Shown piece after piece: positions 1 to 5,608 of a stretch of 5,608 nucleotides of DNA. The translations under genes and the position numbers were made by a program. The DNA is taken from positions 1-5,608 of the forward strand of contig CAZFQG010000285.1 in assembly GCA_964520785.1 (NCBI GenBank), written 5' to 3'. The notes under the pieces are model-generated. The model ran no database searches. It worked only from the letters and a program-made list of their open reading frames with translations, and had not been told where the DNA came from. Position 1 is the stretch's first letter. Each line of letters opens with the position of its first letter. This stretch comes from CAZFQG01 sp964520785 (GTDB lineage Bacteria; Planctomycetota; Planctomycetia; Pirellulales; Thermoguttaceae).

Positions 1-197
1 CCCGCCGAAAACTGAAGTCGCTGTACCCTAAAATTGAAACTTGACAAAGCACTAGTACGAAAAATCGCGTTTCCCAAGAAGGGCCTTCTCGGGTGATGCA
101 TCGTTCGGACTCGAAGAGCCAGGAACCGCCGTTTTTTCCCACCCCCCATTATATGGATTATACTCCCGGTCCCCTCACTTCCCCATGATCAATTCGT

Positions 198-203
198 TAG
201 AAT
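198..203 (+). promoter_or_regulatory. Weak candidate -10 box for the oxidoreductase gene
   Basis: TAGAAT matches the sigma-70 -10 consensus at five of six positions and lies 92 bases before the start codon. The bases 17 upstream (TCACTT, 175-180) are a poor -35, so this call rests on the -10 box alone. TATACT at 159-164 is an equally plausible alternative. The surrounding TTAGAATAA also occurs on the minus strand in front of the symporter gene. Confidence 0.25.
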
Positions 204-283
204 AACATGGTAGTCCGTTCGCTGGGACGTTCGTCCTCCGGACCCAGCAATGGTTTTCAGGACCGTCCGACCTTCCGTTTCAT

Positions 284-288
284 AGGAG
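284..288 (+). promoter_or_regulatory. Ribosome binding site of the oxidoreductase gene
   Basis: AGGAG sits 7 bases before the ATG at 296. This good Shine-Dalgarno match at ideal spacing fixes the start codon. The start is also supported by the protein, because it places the twin-arginine motif within the first 21 residues. Confidence 0.8.
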
Positions 289-295
289 TCTTGCG

Positions 296-1654
296 ATGAA
301 ATCGACCGATCCGAAGTCGTCCGCGCAGGTGAGCAATCGAAGAGCGTTTTTGCGAAAGGCCGGCTCGGTGGCCGCCGTCTCGGCGCTGGCGGGGGTTCGC
401 GTGCCGCGGGTTCACGCGGCGGAGGACAATACGATCCGACTGGCCCTCATCGGGTGCGGCGGGCGCGGAAGCGGCGCGGTGGGAGATGCCCTGAGCGCCA
501 CCGGCGGGCCGGTCAAACTGGTCGCGATGGCCGACCTCTTCGAGGCCCGGCTTGGTGCGAGTTATGACGGCCTATCGAAGCAGTTCGGCGAGAAGATCGA
601 CGTGCCGCCGCAGCGCCGGTTCGTCGGGTTCGACGCCTATCGCAAGGCGATCGACTGCCTCGGCGCCGGCGACGTCGCCCTGCTGACCACGCACGCCGTC
701 TTTCGGCCGATGATGTTCGAATACGCCGTCGAGAAGGGGGTGAACGTCTTTGCCGAGAAGTCGTTCGCGACGGACGGCCCCAACACGGCCCGGTGGATGA
801 AGGCGGCCGAGGCCTCGGAAAAGAAAAACCTCAAGGTGGGCGTCGGATTCATGTGGCGGCACTCCCAGGCGCGGCAAGAGGTGATCCGGCGGATTCACGA
901 CGGCGAAATCGGCGATTTGCACACGCTGCGGATTTATCGGGTTCATGGTCCCGTCTTCTGCCCGAAGCTGCCGGAGGGGGCGAACGAGCTTCTGTTCCAG
1001 CTCCAGCACGCGACCTGTTTTTCGTGGACTTCCAGCGGGTTCTTCGTCGACTGGCACTGCCACAACGTGGACGTCGCCTGCTGGACCAAGAACGCCGTGC
1101 CGGTGGAGGCCCGCGCCATGGGGGGCCGCTGCGACGAGAGGGCGGGCAGCCAGTTCGACCATTTCTCGGTGGAATATACCTTCGCCGACGGGGCAAAGCT
1201 CTTCGCCTTCGCGCGGCACATGCATAACTGCTGGAACACCTACTCCGATTACGCCCACGGCTCGAAGGGCTCCGCGGTCCTCATGACCAGCCTCGCGCGG
1301 CCGGGCACGCGGATATTTCGGTCCCAGCGGATGGAGGACGACCAGATCGCGTGGAAGTTCGAGGGGGAAGAGGCGAATCCCTACCGGATTGAATGGCAGG
1401 TCCTCCTCGACGCGATCCGACAGGATAAGCCCCACAACGAGGCGCGTCGGGCCGGCGAGGCGAACCTGGTGGGACTTATGGGGCGCGCCGCCGCCCACAC
1501 CGGCCAGGTCATCACGTTCGACCAGATGAAGGCATCGGGCTACCAATACGTGGCCGATATCGACGGCATGACCGCCGAGACGGAGGCCCCGATCCACGCG
1601 GACGCAGGCGGCGTCTACCAGCCGCCGATGCCGGGGGTCACGGTGGAAGTTTGA
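296..1654 (+). CDS. Tat-exported Gfo/Idh/MocA family oxidoreductase
   Basis: This 452-residue protein is probably a NAD(P)-dependent dehydrogenase of a sugar, polyol or related compound, exported folded with its cofactor. Visible in the sequence: a twin-arginine signal (SNRRAFLRK, residues 13-21), a hydrophobic stretch and a likely cleavage after VHA (residue 41). A Rossmann dinucleotide fold begins at IRLALIG with a GCGGRG glycine loop (53-58) and an acidic residue after the second strand (D80). EKS at 154-156 stands where the family usually has EKP, with the conserved lysine K155. The C-terminal alpha/beta domain carries DWHCHNVD (252-259), matching the family's conserved His-x-His-Asn-x-Asp segment. 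The length is normal for planctomycete members with the bacterial-type C-terminal domain. The substrate cannot be read from sequence. GH109 glycosidases share this fold and Tat export, but the retained EK pair argues for an ordinary oxidoreductase. Downstream lies a 397-base gap, so it is probably monocistronic. Confidence 0.93.
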   Translation: MKSTDPKSSAQVSNRRAFLRKAGSVAAVSALAGVRVPRVHAAEDNTIRLALIGCGGRGSGAVGDALSATGGPVKLVAMADLFEARLGASYDGLSKQFGEKIDVPPQRRFVGFDAYRKAIDCLGAGDVALLTTHAVFRPMMFEYAVEKGVNVFAEKSFATDGPNTARWMKAAEASEKKNLKVGVGFMWRHSQARQEVIRRIHDGEIGDLHTLRIYRVHGPVFCPKLPEGANELLFQLQHATCFSWTSSGFFVDWHCHNVDVACWTKNAVPVEARAMGGRCDERAGSQFDHFSVEYTFADGAKLFAFARHMHNCWNTYSDYAHGSKGSAVLMTSLARPGTRIFRSQRMEDDQIAWKFEGEEANPYRIEWQVLLDAIRQDKPHNEARRAGEANLVGLMGRAAAHTGQVITFDQMKASGYQYVADIDGMTAETEAPIHADAGGVYQPPMPGVTVEV

Positions 1655-1890
1655 AGCTCGCCGGAGCAAGCCCCGAGCAGGTTCCATCCGCCGGACTGAG
1701 TGGGGGGATCCACGAATCCGCCTTTCGACTGCCGATTCCGATGCCCGAAGAGCCCCCGAGTCCGAAAAGAGTGGGACGGGCGAGTGTCTTCCGCCGGCAT
1801 CTCTTACCCATGGAGAAGCGGATTGGCCCGAGAATGAGCCGCGCCCCGGCTTCGCCATCATTGCTTCATTGCACTGCGTTGCATGTGCCG

Positions 1891-1919
1891 TTGATCGGAT
1901 GATGGAAGTCGGGTAGAAT
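1891..1919 (+). promoter_or_regulatory. Candidate sigma-70 promoter of the SHD1/HEAT protein gene
   Basis: A -35 box TTGATC (1891-1896, four of six consensus matches) is separated by exactly 17 bases from a -10 box TAGAAT (1914-1919, five of six). Transcription would begin near 1926, giving a leader of about 125 bases that contains the 24-base tandem repeat. This is the best-formed promoter candidate in the window and suggests that the downstream gene is transcribed independently of the oxidoreductase. Planctomycete promoter consensus is less well known than that of enterobacteria, so this is an inference from the general consensus. Confidence 0.5.
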
Positions 1920-1940
1920 GAATGATATTCGCGCGGCGGA

Positions 1941-1988
1941 GAGTAAGCGAAGTAGCAATAGAGCGAGTAAGCGAAGTAGCAATAGAGC
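1941..1988 (+). repeat. Perfect 2 x 24-base tandem repeat
   Basis: Two identical 24-base units abut exactly at 1941-1964 and 1965-1988, each starting GAGTAAGCGAAG and ending ATAGAGC. The identity does not extend by even one base on either side. Each unit divides into three degenerate 8-base words that all end in AGC, so AGC recurs every 8 bases six times. The array is flanked by 8-base inverted arms, CGCGCGGC at 1930-1937 and GCCGCGCG at 1987-1994; the right arm shares its first two bases with the second unit. It lies in the inferred 5' leader of the following gene. Confidence 0.9.
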
Positions 1989-1998
1989 CGCGCGGTGC

Positions 1999-2013
1999 CG
2001 CGGGGTGGCCGCG
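1999..2013 (+). other. Small GC hairpin in the leader
   Basis: CGCGG (1999-2003) can pair with CCGCG (2009-2013) around the loop GGTGG. A run of six T begins 17 bases after the stem, too far for a normal intrinsic terminator. The structure could compete with the longer pairing between the arms at 1930-1937 and 1987-1994. This is inference from base pairing only. Confidence 0.3.
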
Positions 2014-2038
2014 TGCAGGGAACAATCTCTTTTTTATC

Positions 2039-2044
2039 GGAGGG
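2039..2044 (+). promoter_or_regulatory. Ribosome binding site of the SHD1/HEAT protein gene
   Basis: GGAGGG lies 7 bases before the ATG at 2052. It is a strong Shine-Dalgarno sequence and decides the start, which is also consistent with a signal peptide beginning at that codon. Confidence 0.82.
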
Positions 2045-2051
2045 CTGAATC

Positions 2052-3785
2052 ATGCGTCTTCTTTCGTTGAGTCGAGTGACCGGGTGGATATTGGGTGTTC
2101 TTTTTTGTGGAACGGGAGGCATGTCGGCCGCCGTGGCCGGTCCGCCGGAGCTTCGGTACGGGTTCGAGGCCGACCAGGATTACATGTACGAGATTACGAT
2201 TGTCGGGGAGGTGTCCGATCGGAAGTCGACCAGCAAGGGAGTCTTGACGTACCACGTCAGGAAGGATTCCGACGCGCAGTTCGTCCTCGGGGCGACCGGT
2301 GTTCTGCCGGAGAGGTGGGAAAGCACGGACGATAACCGGTCGGTGGGTCCGATGCGGCCGTTCGGCCCGCCCTTGGGGATCGGAATGCCCATCTTTCCCA
2401 GCCAGGACGGCACCACGTTCAGCCGTGAAGGAAAGGTGATTTCGACGAAATCGGATGCGCACCTTCCCTTCGTTCTGGGCCTGCAGGACGCCCTGGTCGT
2501 CGAACCTTTTCCGGAGACTTTCCGGGAAAACTGGGCGACCGGCATGGACGTCGCCATCGTCGAGCGGATGTCGGTGGGACCGTTCTTCTCGCGGCTGAGG
2601 AGTTTTCAGGGGGAGATGAAGACGATCGCGAAGGAGCAGATCGAGTACGAAATATTGGAAAAGAAGGACGAAATCGTCCGCATTCGCAAAACCTATTCCA
2701 TGAAGACGTTGCCCGACGAGGGGATCGTCCGATTCGACATGTCGGGTGGAGGAGAATTCGAGTTCGATACTAAACGGGGCGCGATCATCTCCCACTCCGC
2801 CGAGTACAAGATTCAGGTCAACGAGAAGAATATCACGCTCACCATTCCGGTTTCGGTCAACTACCGACTGCTTGGCGAGGCCGAGGTGGCCGAAAGGAAA
2901 AAGCAAAGGGAGGAGGCCGCCGCCGCGAGGGCCGCGGCCGTGGAGCCGAAACCCTTCGAGCCGGGTGAACGGGAGAAGCTCGTCACCGAACTGCGTTCCG
3001 GCGACGTTCAGCGCATCCAGGCGGCGGCACAGCGACTCTCACGGGTCGTCCGCGACGACGACCAACCGGCCGACGATGTCGGCCGCGCCCTCATCGCGGC
3101 TTTGACCGATAGCGGCGCCGCTCCGCAAAAAGAAATCTTCAAGGCGCTTGCGGTGTGGACCGTTCCGGAAGCCAAACAGGCCGCAATCGCCGCGCTGAAG
3201 GGGCGGATGGCGCCTTTTGTGGGGGAGGGAGCGCTCGCCGTGCTGGCGAAATTCAAGACCGCGGACGTCGCGCAGGCGGTCGCCGCTTCGCTGGTGAATG
3301 CTCACAATCGCCGGAGAGCCGCCGACGCCCTCATCGCCATCGGACCGGTCGCCGAGGAGGCCACGATCCCGTATATCAAGGACCGCGACCGTTGGGTCTC
3401 GTCCGAGGCTTGCCGCGTCGTGGGAGAAATCGGCGGTGAGAAGAGCCTCAAGGCCCTCAAGGAGCAATTGGTGGAGCAACGCGGCCCCATGGGTACCAGG
3501 GACTTCACCCAGGCTATCGACGCGATCGAGCGCCGCGGCGGCCGGTCCCCAGCCGTCCCGGCGGACGCGGGTTTCTCGGGCTCGGAAAGCGGCGGCGCCA
3601 TGCGGACCTGGAACGACGCCACCCGGTCTTTTCAGGTGGAAGCCCAATTCGTGAAGATCGAGAACGATCAGGTGACGCTACGCGGAAAGGACGGCCGGAT
3701 AATCACCCTTCCCTTGGAGAAGCTCTGCGAGGAGGACCGGCGGTTCGTCCAAGATCAAGCGAAAGCCGTGAATCCGTTCGAGTAA
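2052..3785 (+). CDS. Secreted HEAT-repeat protein with C-terminal SHD1 domain
   Basis: The function of this 577-residue protein is unknown; it is probably a periplasmic or cell-envelope scaffold. An N-terminal signal peptide has a positive start (MRLLSLSR), a hydrophobic core around 11-22 and a likely signal peptidase I site after AVA (residue 29). C19 is not in a good lipobox. Residues 30 to about 276 are a strand-rich, uncharacterised region that starts with LRYGFEADQDYMYEI, a style common in planctomycete exported proteins. Residues 278-304 are a charged alanine-rich linker (ERKKQREEAAAARAAA, then PKPFEPGE). Residues about 306-495 are repeated amphipathic helices resembling HEAT/PBS-lyase repeats, for example RRRAADALIAIG and VSSEACRVVGEIG. 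After a low-complexity Gly/Ser/Pro spacer, residues 517-572 match SHD1: RTWNDATRSFQVEAQFV at 518-534, then VTLRGKDGRIITLPLEKL. In yeast Sla1 this domain binds NPF motifs, and here the protein itself ends in NPFE (574-577). No catalytic residues are evident. It probably has its own promoter in the preceding gap. Confidence 0.88.
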   Translation: MRLLSLSRVTGWILGVLFCGTGGMSAAVAGPPELRYGFEADQDYMYEITIVGEVSDRKSTSKGVLTYHVRKDSDAQFVLGATGVLPERWESTDDNRSVGPMRPFGPPLGIGMPIFPSQDGTTFSREGKVISTKSDAHLPFVLGLQDALVVEPFPETFRENWATGMDVAIVERMSVGPFFSRLRSFQGEMKTIAKEQIEYEILEKKDEIVRIRKTYSMKTLPDEGIVRFDMSGGGEFEFDTKRGAIISHSAEYKIQVNEKNITLTIPVSVNYRLLGEAEVAERKKQREEAAAARAAAVEPKPFEPGEREKLVTELRSGDVQRIQAAAQRLSRVVRDDDQPADDVGRALIAALTDSGAAPQKEIFKALAVWTVPEAKQAAIAALKGRMAPFVGEGALAVLAKFKTADVAQAVAASLVNAHNRRRAADALIAIGPVAEEATIPYIKDRDRWVSSEACRVVGEIGGEKSLKALKEQLVEQRGPMGTRDFTQAIDAIERRGGRSPAVPADAGFSGSESGGAMRTWNDATRSFQVEAQFVKIENDQVTLRGKDGRIITLPLEKLCEEDRRFVQDQAKAVNPFE

Positions 3786-3805
3786 CCCCGGTGACCGATG
3801 GAAGT

Positions 3806-5320
3806 CTATCCGCGGTCCGGCTCCGCGTCCCGCTTCGCCGGCGTCACTAGGCTGATGATTCCCCCCGCGCCAATTTGAATCAGCAGCCCCAGAGGCATGG
3901 CCCAAAGGAAGCCGATTCCTTCGGTGCCGAAGATGTCTTTCCAGAAGCTGATGAGGATGACGGCCGCGAGTCCGGCGGCGGCGCCGCAAAGCGTGCCGAT
4001 CGGGGTGGCGAAGCGGACGAACATCGCCATGAAGAACAGCCCGAAGAGGGGGGCCGTCAGGAGGTTGCAGAATTTGTAGGTCATGGTGATGATATTCCCC
4101 TCGACGCGACCGATCAGCAGGCTCAACAACACGACGGCGACCCCGACGAAGAAAGAAATCAATTTGGCCAGCAACACGTGAGTCCGCTCTTCCATCGGTT
4201 CGGCGCGGAAACGGTCGATGAAGTCGGATGTAATCACCGAACAGGAAGCGTTCACGCCGGAAGATAGGCTCGACATGGCCGCCGCGAGTAGCCCCGCCAT
4301 GACCAGACCGGTAATACCGGGTGGCATCGCGCCGGCGATGAACATCGTGAAGACCCGGTCCGGTTCCTCTTGCAGCGTCCCCTCGCCGAGGAATCCGGGG
4401 TTCGCCGTGCAATACGAAAACAGGGCGATCCCGACGATGCTGACCAGAGCGGTGGCCGAGGCCGAGGCGGTTAGCGAGAAATACAGCATCTTTCGGGCCT
4501 CGCGGACGTTTGCCGTCGCTTGATACCGCTGGATCGCCATCTGGTCCGAGCCGGTCGTGCAGACATACCAGACGAACGTCGCCAGCGCCGTCGCGAGGAT
4601 CGGCCGGCGATCCCCCATCGTTCGTACCACCTCTAAGTCCGGCCATTGTTCGGGCCAGGAGGTGGGCCACCACGCGAAGGCGCCCCCCATGTGGTAAGCG
4701 ACGATCCCGATGGCCAGGAATGCGCCGAAAAACAAGATGGCCGATTGGATGACGTCCGTAAGGACGACCGCGCGGAGACCTCCCATGGCGGTGTACATAA
4801 TCGTAACGGCGGCCAGGCCAAGAGAGAGATACGGCACGGTCCACGCTTCAAAACCCAACAGCGGAACGAGGACCTTGTCGGATGTGGTGAAGATGATCAT
4901 CCCCATCCACATCAACCGCGCGACGAGGAACATCGTGGATCCCAGCATCCGAACCGACAATCCGAGCCGCTCCTCCAGCATCGCGTAGGCACTGGTGATC
5001 TTCAGACGCATCAAGAACGGAATGAAAAGCAAGCCGACGACCAGCGCGACGAACGGGTAGCATAGCAGTTTGCCAATGATCAACTGCGGACCGTACTTGA
5101 TCATCTCGCCGGGAAAGCCCAGATAGCTAATCGCGCTGAGCATCGTCGCGAAGAGGGAAAGCCCCAACCCGAACGGATTCATCCTGCGGCCACCGAGCAG
5201 ATAGTCTTCGGTGTTCTTGGTGCGCCAGGAGAAATACGCGCCGATGGCGAGCATTCCCAGGCCGTAGATAACGATTATGACCCAGTCGAGGGGCATCAGA
5301 GAGTGGGGCGCGTCAGACAT
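3806..5320 (-). CDS. Sodium:solute symporter family (SSS) transporter
   Basis: This 504-residue inner-membrane protein of the SSS/SLC5 family (PutP, SGLT and SMCT relatives) imports a solute with sodium. It has about 13 hydrophobic segments, starting near 12-31 and ending near 470-494, and a length normal for the family. Family marks in order: DYLLGGRRM (39-47), SAISYLGFPGE (62-72), GGLRAVVLTDVIQ (180-192), GSDQMAIQRYQ (257-267) and AAAMSSLSSGVNA (346-358). S350 and S351 correspond to the paired serines of the sodium (Na2) site in Vibrio SGLT. The substrate is not readable; monocarboxylates, sugars, sialic acid or other organic solutes are all possible. The start is less certain than for the other genes. 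ATG at 5320 has only a weak TAGG before it, and an alternative ATG at residue 9 (5296) also lacks a ribosome binding site. An operator-like palindrome lies 50 bases upstream. The gene is convergent with the SHD1 protein gene. Confidence 0.93.
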   Translation of the reverse strand: MSDAPHSLMPLDWVIIVIYGLGMLAIGAYFSWRTKNTEDYLLGGRRMNPFGLGLSLFATMLSAISYLGFPGEMIKYGPQLIIGKLLCYPFVALVVGLLFIPFLMRLKITSAYAMLEERLGLSVRMLGSTMFLVARLMWMGMIIFTTSDKVLVPLLGFEAWTVPYLSLGLAAVTIMYTAMGGLRAVVLTDVIQSAILFFGAFLAIGIVAYHMGGAFAWWPTSWPEQWPDLEVVRTMGDRRPILATALATFVWYVCTTGSDQMAIQRYQATANVREARKMLYFSLTASASATALVSIVGIALFSYCTANPGFLGEGTLQEEPDRVFTMFIAGAMPPGITGLVMAGLLAAAMSSLSSGVNASCSVITSDFIDRFRAEPMEERTHVLLAKLISFFVGVAVVLLSLLIGRVEGNIITMTYKFCNLLTAPLFGLFFMAMFVRFATPIGTLCGAAAGLAAVILISFWKDIFGTEGIGFLWAMPLGLLIQIGAGGIISLVTPAKRDAEPDRG

Positions 5321-5353
5321 GGGCCTAAAGAAGTAATATGTAATGAATTCAAA

Positions 5354-5359
5354 GGTATA
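5354..5359 (-). promoter_or_regulatory. Possible extended -10 box for the symporter gene
   Basis: On the minus strand TATACC is preceded by TGG, giving a TGn-type extended -10, 33 bases before the start codon. The corresponding -35 position (GAATAA) is poor and lies inside the inverted repeat at 5371-5391. This is an alternative to the promoter candidate at 5379-5408. Confidence 0.3.
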
Positions 5360-5370
5360 CCATTTTCACC

Positions 5371-5391
5371 TTCCGATTATTCTAATCGGAA
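5371..5391. promoter_or_regulatory. Perfect 9-3-9 inverted repeat, probable operator
   Basis: TTCCGATTA (5371-5379) is repeated exactly as its reverse complement TAATCGGAA (5383-5391), separated by TTC. It lies 50 bases upstream of the symporter start codon. The arms are AT-rich in the centre and neither side is followed by a T-run, so it reads as a binding site for a dimeric regulator rather than a terminator. It overlaps both candidate promoter elements of the symporter gene, a position typical of repressor sites. The regulator is not encoded in the window. Confidence 0.6.
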
Positions 5392-5408
5392 ACCCATGGC
5401 ATTATAAA
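5379..5408 (-). promoter_or_regulatory. Candidate promoter of the symporter gene centred on the palindrome
   Basis: Read on the minus strand, TTTATA (5403-5408, four of six matches to -35) is followed after 18 bases by TAGAAT (5379-5384, five of six to -10). The -10 box would sit in the centre of the inverted repeat, with a transcript starting near 5372 and a leader of about 50 bases. The extended -10 at 5354-5359 competes with this reading. Confidence 0.35.
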
Positions 5409-5608
5409 CCCCTCTTTCTGGTGGATAGCCGGTTGGGTTGCTCGCAACGCGTTCATTTGCAGGGGGTTGGGAGCAGCTCGGGGAAAGGATGAGAGGGTGG
5501 AACGCCAGAAACGACGCAAAGGGCAGGGGCTCACGTTGAAGCGGGTCTTCGATATGAGTCCCGCGCGGCGCGGACGCGCCGCCAATTCCTGAAGACTTCC
5601 GCCGCGGC
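5392..5608. other. Region upstream of the symporter, no supported gene
   Basis: No gene is supported here. A minus-strand frame of 67 codons (5382-5585) is rich in Arg, Pro and Ala, spans the palindrome and promoter area and has no recognisable domain. A plus-strand frame ending in TGA at 5590-5592 has only non-ATG starts (for example GTG at 5497, 31 codons) and encodes a basic peptide with no recognised family. The stretch may belong to the leader of a gene beyond the window edge. Confidence 0.5.
5565..5582. repeat. GC-only hairpin near the window edge
   Basis: GCGGCGC (5565-5571) pairs perfectly with GCGCCGC (5576-5582) around the loop GGAC, a 7-base stem of only G-C pairs. No T-run follows on either strand, so it is not a classical terminator. 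The 9-mer CGCGCGGCG at 5562-5570 also occurs at 1930-1938 beside the tandem repeat, which may be chance in GC-rich DNA. Confidence 0.45.

Larger units (their letters stand above)
1..295. other. Non-coding leader upstream of the oxidoreductase gene
   Basis: No convincing coding region is present. The stretch is more AT-rich than the genes, as expected for a promoter region. It contains a TTGACA box at 41-46 with no good -10 box 16-18 bases downstream, a TATACT at 159-164, and a TAGAAT at 198-203 inside TTAGAATAA (197-205), none of them paired with a good -35. An imperfect hairpin lies at 73-93: arms 73-80 and 86-93 with one A.C mismatch and loop GGGCC. A second possible hairpin has arms GCTGGG (221-226) and CCCAGC (243-248) around a 16-base loop. 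Neither is followed by a T-run close enough for an intrinsic terminator on the plus strand. Confidence 0.6.
1655..2051. other. 397-base intergenic region
   Basis: I find no supported gene here. An 83-codon frame starting TTG at 1651, overlapping the preceding stop, has no recognisable domain, no ribosome binding site and arginine/proline-rich composition typical of chance frames in GC-rich DNA. No intrinsic terminator for the oxidoreductase gene is clear: short inverted repeats exist (GCTC 1656-1659 with GAGC 1664-1667; GCCCG 1743-1747 with CGGGC 1777-1781), but no T-run follows them. The right-hand third holds a promoter candidate (1891-1919), a tandem repeat (1941-1988), a small GC hairpin (arms 1999-2003 and 2009-2013), a run of six T (2030-2035) and the ribosome binding site of the next gene. 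Confidence 0.65.

Noticed and set aside
41..46. TTGACA as a -35 box of a promoter
   Set aside because: A perfect hexamer, but no acceptable -10 box lies 16-18 bases downstream (ATCGCG at 64-69), and the oxidoreductase start is 250 bases away.
73..93. Imperfect hairpin as an intrinsic terminator
   Set aside because: The stem has a mismatch and the nearest plus-strand T-run is about 40 bases downstream. On the minus strand a short T-run follows about 8 bases away, but no gene is seen that it would serve.
1651..1902. 83-codon plus-strand frame overlapping the oxidoreductase stop
   Set aside because: TTG start, no ribosome binding site of its own, no recognisable domain, and composition like other chance frames.
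1941..1988. CRISPR array
   Set aside because: The two repeat copies abut with no spacer, only two exist, and there are no cas genes nearby.
572..2122. 516-codon minus-strand open frame opposite the oxidoreductase gene and the following gap
   Set aside because: It lies antisense to a confidently identified gene, has Arg/Pro/Gly/His-rich composition without a domain, and translates the tandem repeat into a repetitive tract. This is typical of stop-poor shadow frames in GC-rich DNA.
1922..2335. 137-codon plus-strand frame containing the tandem repeat
   Set aside because: It runs far into the SHD1/HEAT protein gene in another frame, has no ribosome binding site, and starts almost at the inferred transcription start. 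The repeat length being a multiple of three is not enough to call it coding.
2034..2906. 290-codon minus-strand frame antisense to the SHD1/HEAT protein gene
   Set aside because: Shadow of a gene with a clear signal peptide, ribosome binding site and C-terminal domain on the plus strand.
3678..4844. 388-codon minus-strand frame overlapping the symporter in another frame
   Set aside because: Arg/His/Gly-rich shadow; the symporter frame carries all conserved family motifs and membrane segments.
5382..5585. 67-codon minus-strand frame upstream of the symporter
   Set aside because: It covers the palindrome and promoter area, has no recognisable family and no good ribosome binding site.

Overview
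The window looks like chromosomal DNA from a GC-rich bacterium of the Planctomycetes group or a close relative in the PVC superphylum. Three things point there: a Tat-exported Gfo/Idh/MocA oxidoreductase, a secreted multidomain protein ending in an SHD1 (Sla1 homology 1) domain, and a sodium:solute symporter of a type these organisms carry in many copies. The assignment is inference from protein style; there is no rRNA or other taxonomic marker in the window.

Layout. Bases 1-295 are a non-coding leader, AT-richer than the genes, with weak promoter-like boxes and a clear ribosome binding site. Bases 296-1654 (+) encode the oxidoreductase. Bases 1655-2051 are a 397-base gap holding the best candidate promoter in the window (TTGATC, 17-base spacer, TAGAAT) and a perfect 2 x 24-base tandem repeat between 8-base inverted arms. 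Bases 2052-3785 (+) encode a secreted protein made of an uncharacterised N-terminal region, a charged linker, HEAT-like helical repeats and a C-terminal SHD1 domain, with NPFE as its last four residues. Only 20 bases later the symporter gene ends; it runs on the minus strand from 5320 to 3806. Bases 5321-5608 are its upstream region, with a perfect 9-3-9 inverted repeat 50 bases before the start codon and a GC-only hairpin near the window edge.

How the genes fit together. The 397-base gap with its own promoter suggests that the two plus-strand genes are separate transcription units, and the symporter is convergent to them. A link between sugar or polyol uptake by the symporter and oxidation by the oxidoreductase is possible, but the sequence does not prove it. 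I do not see a new defence, mobile or biosynthetic system here. The points most worth a second look are small: the symporter operator-like palindrome, the repeat-bearing leader of the SHD1 gene, and the SHD1 domain followed directly by an NPF tripeptide, the kind of motif that Sla1 SHD1 binds in yeast.
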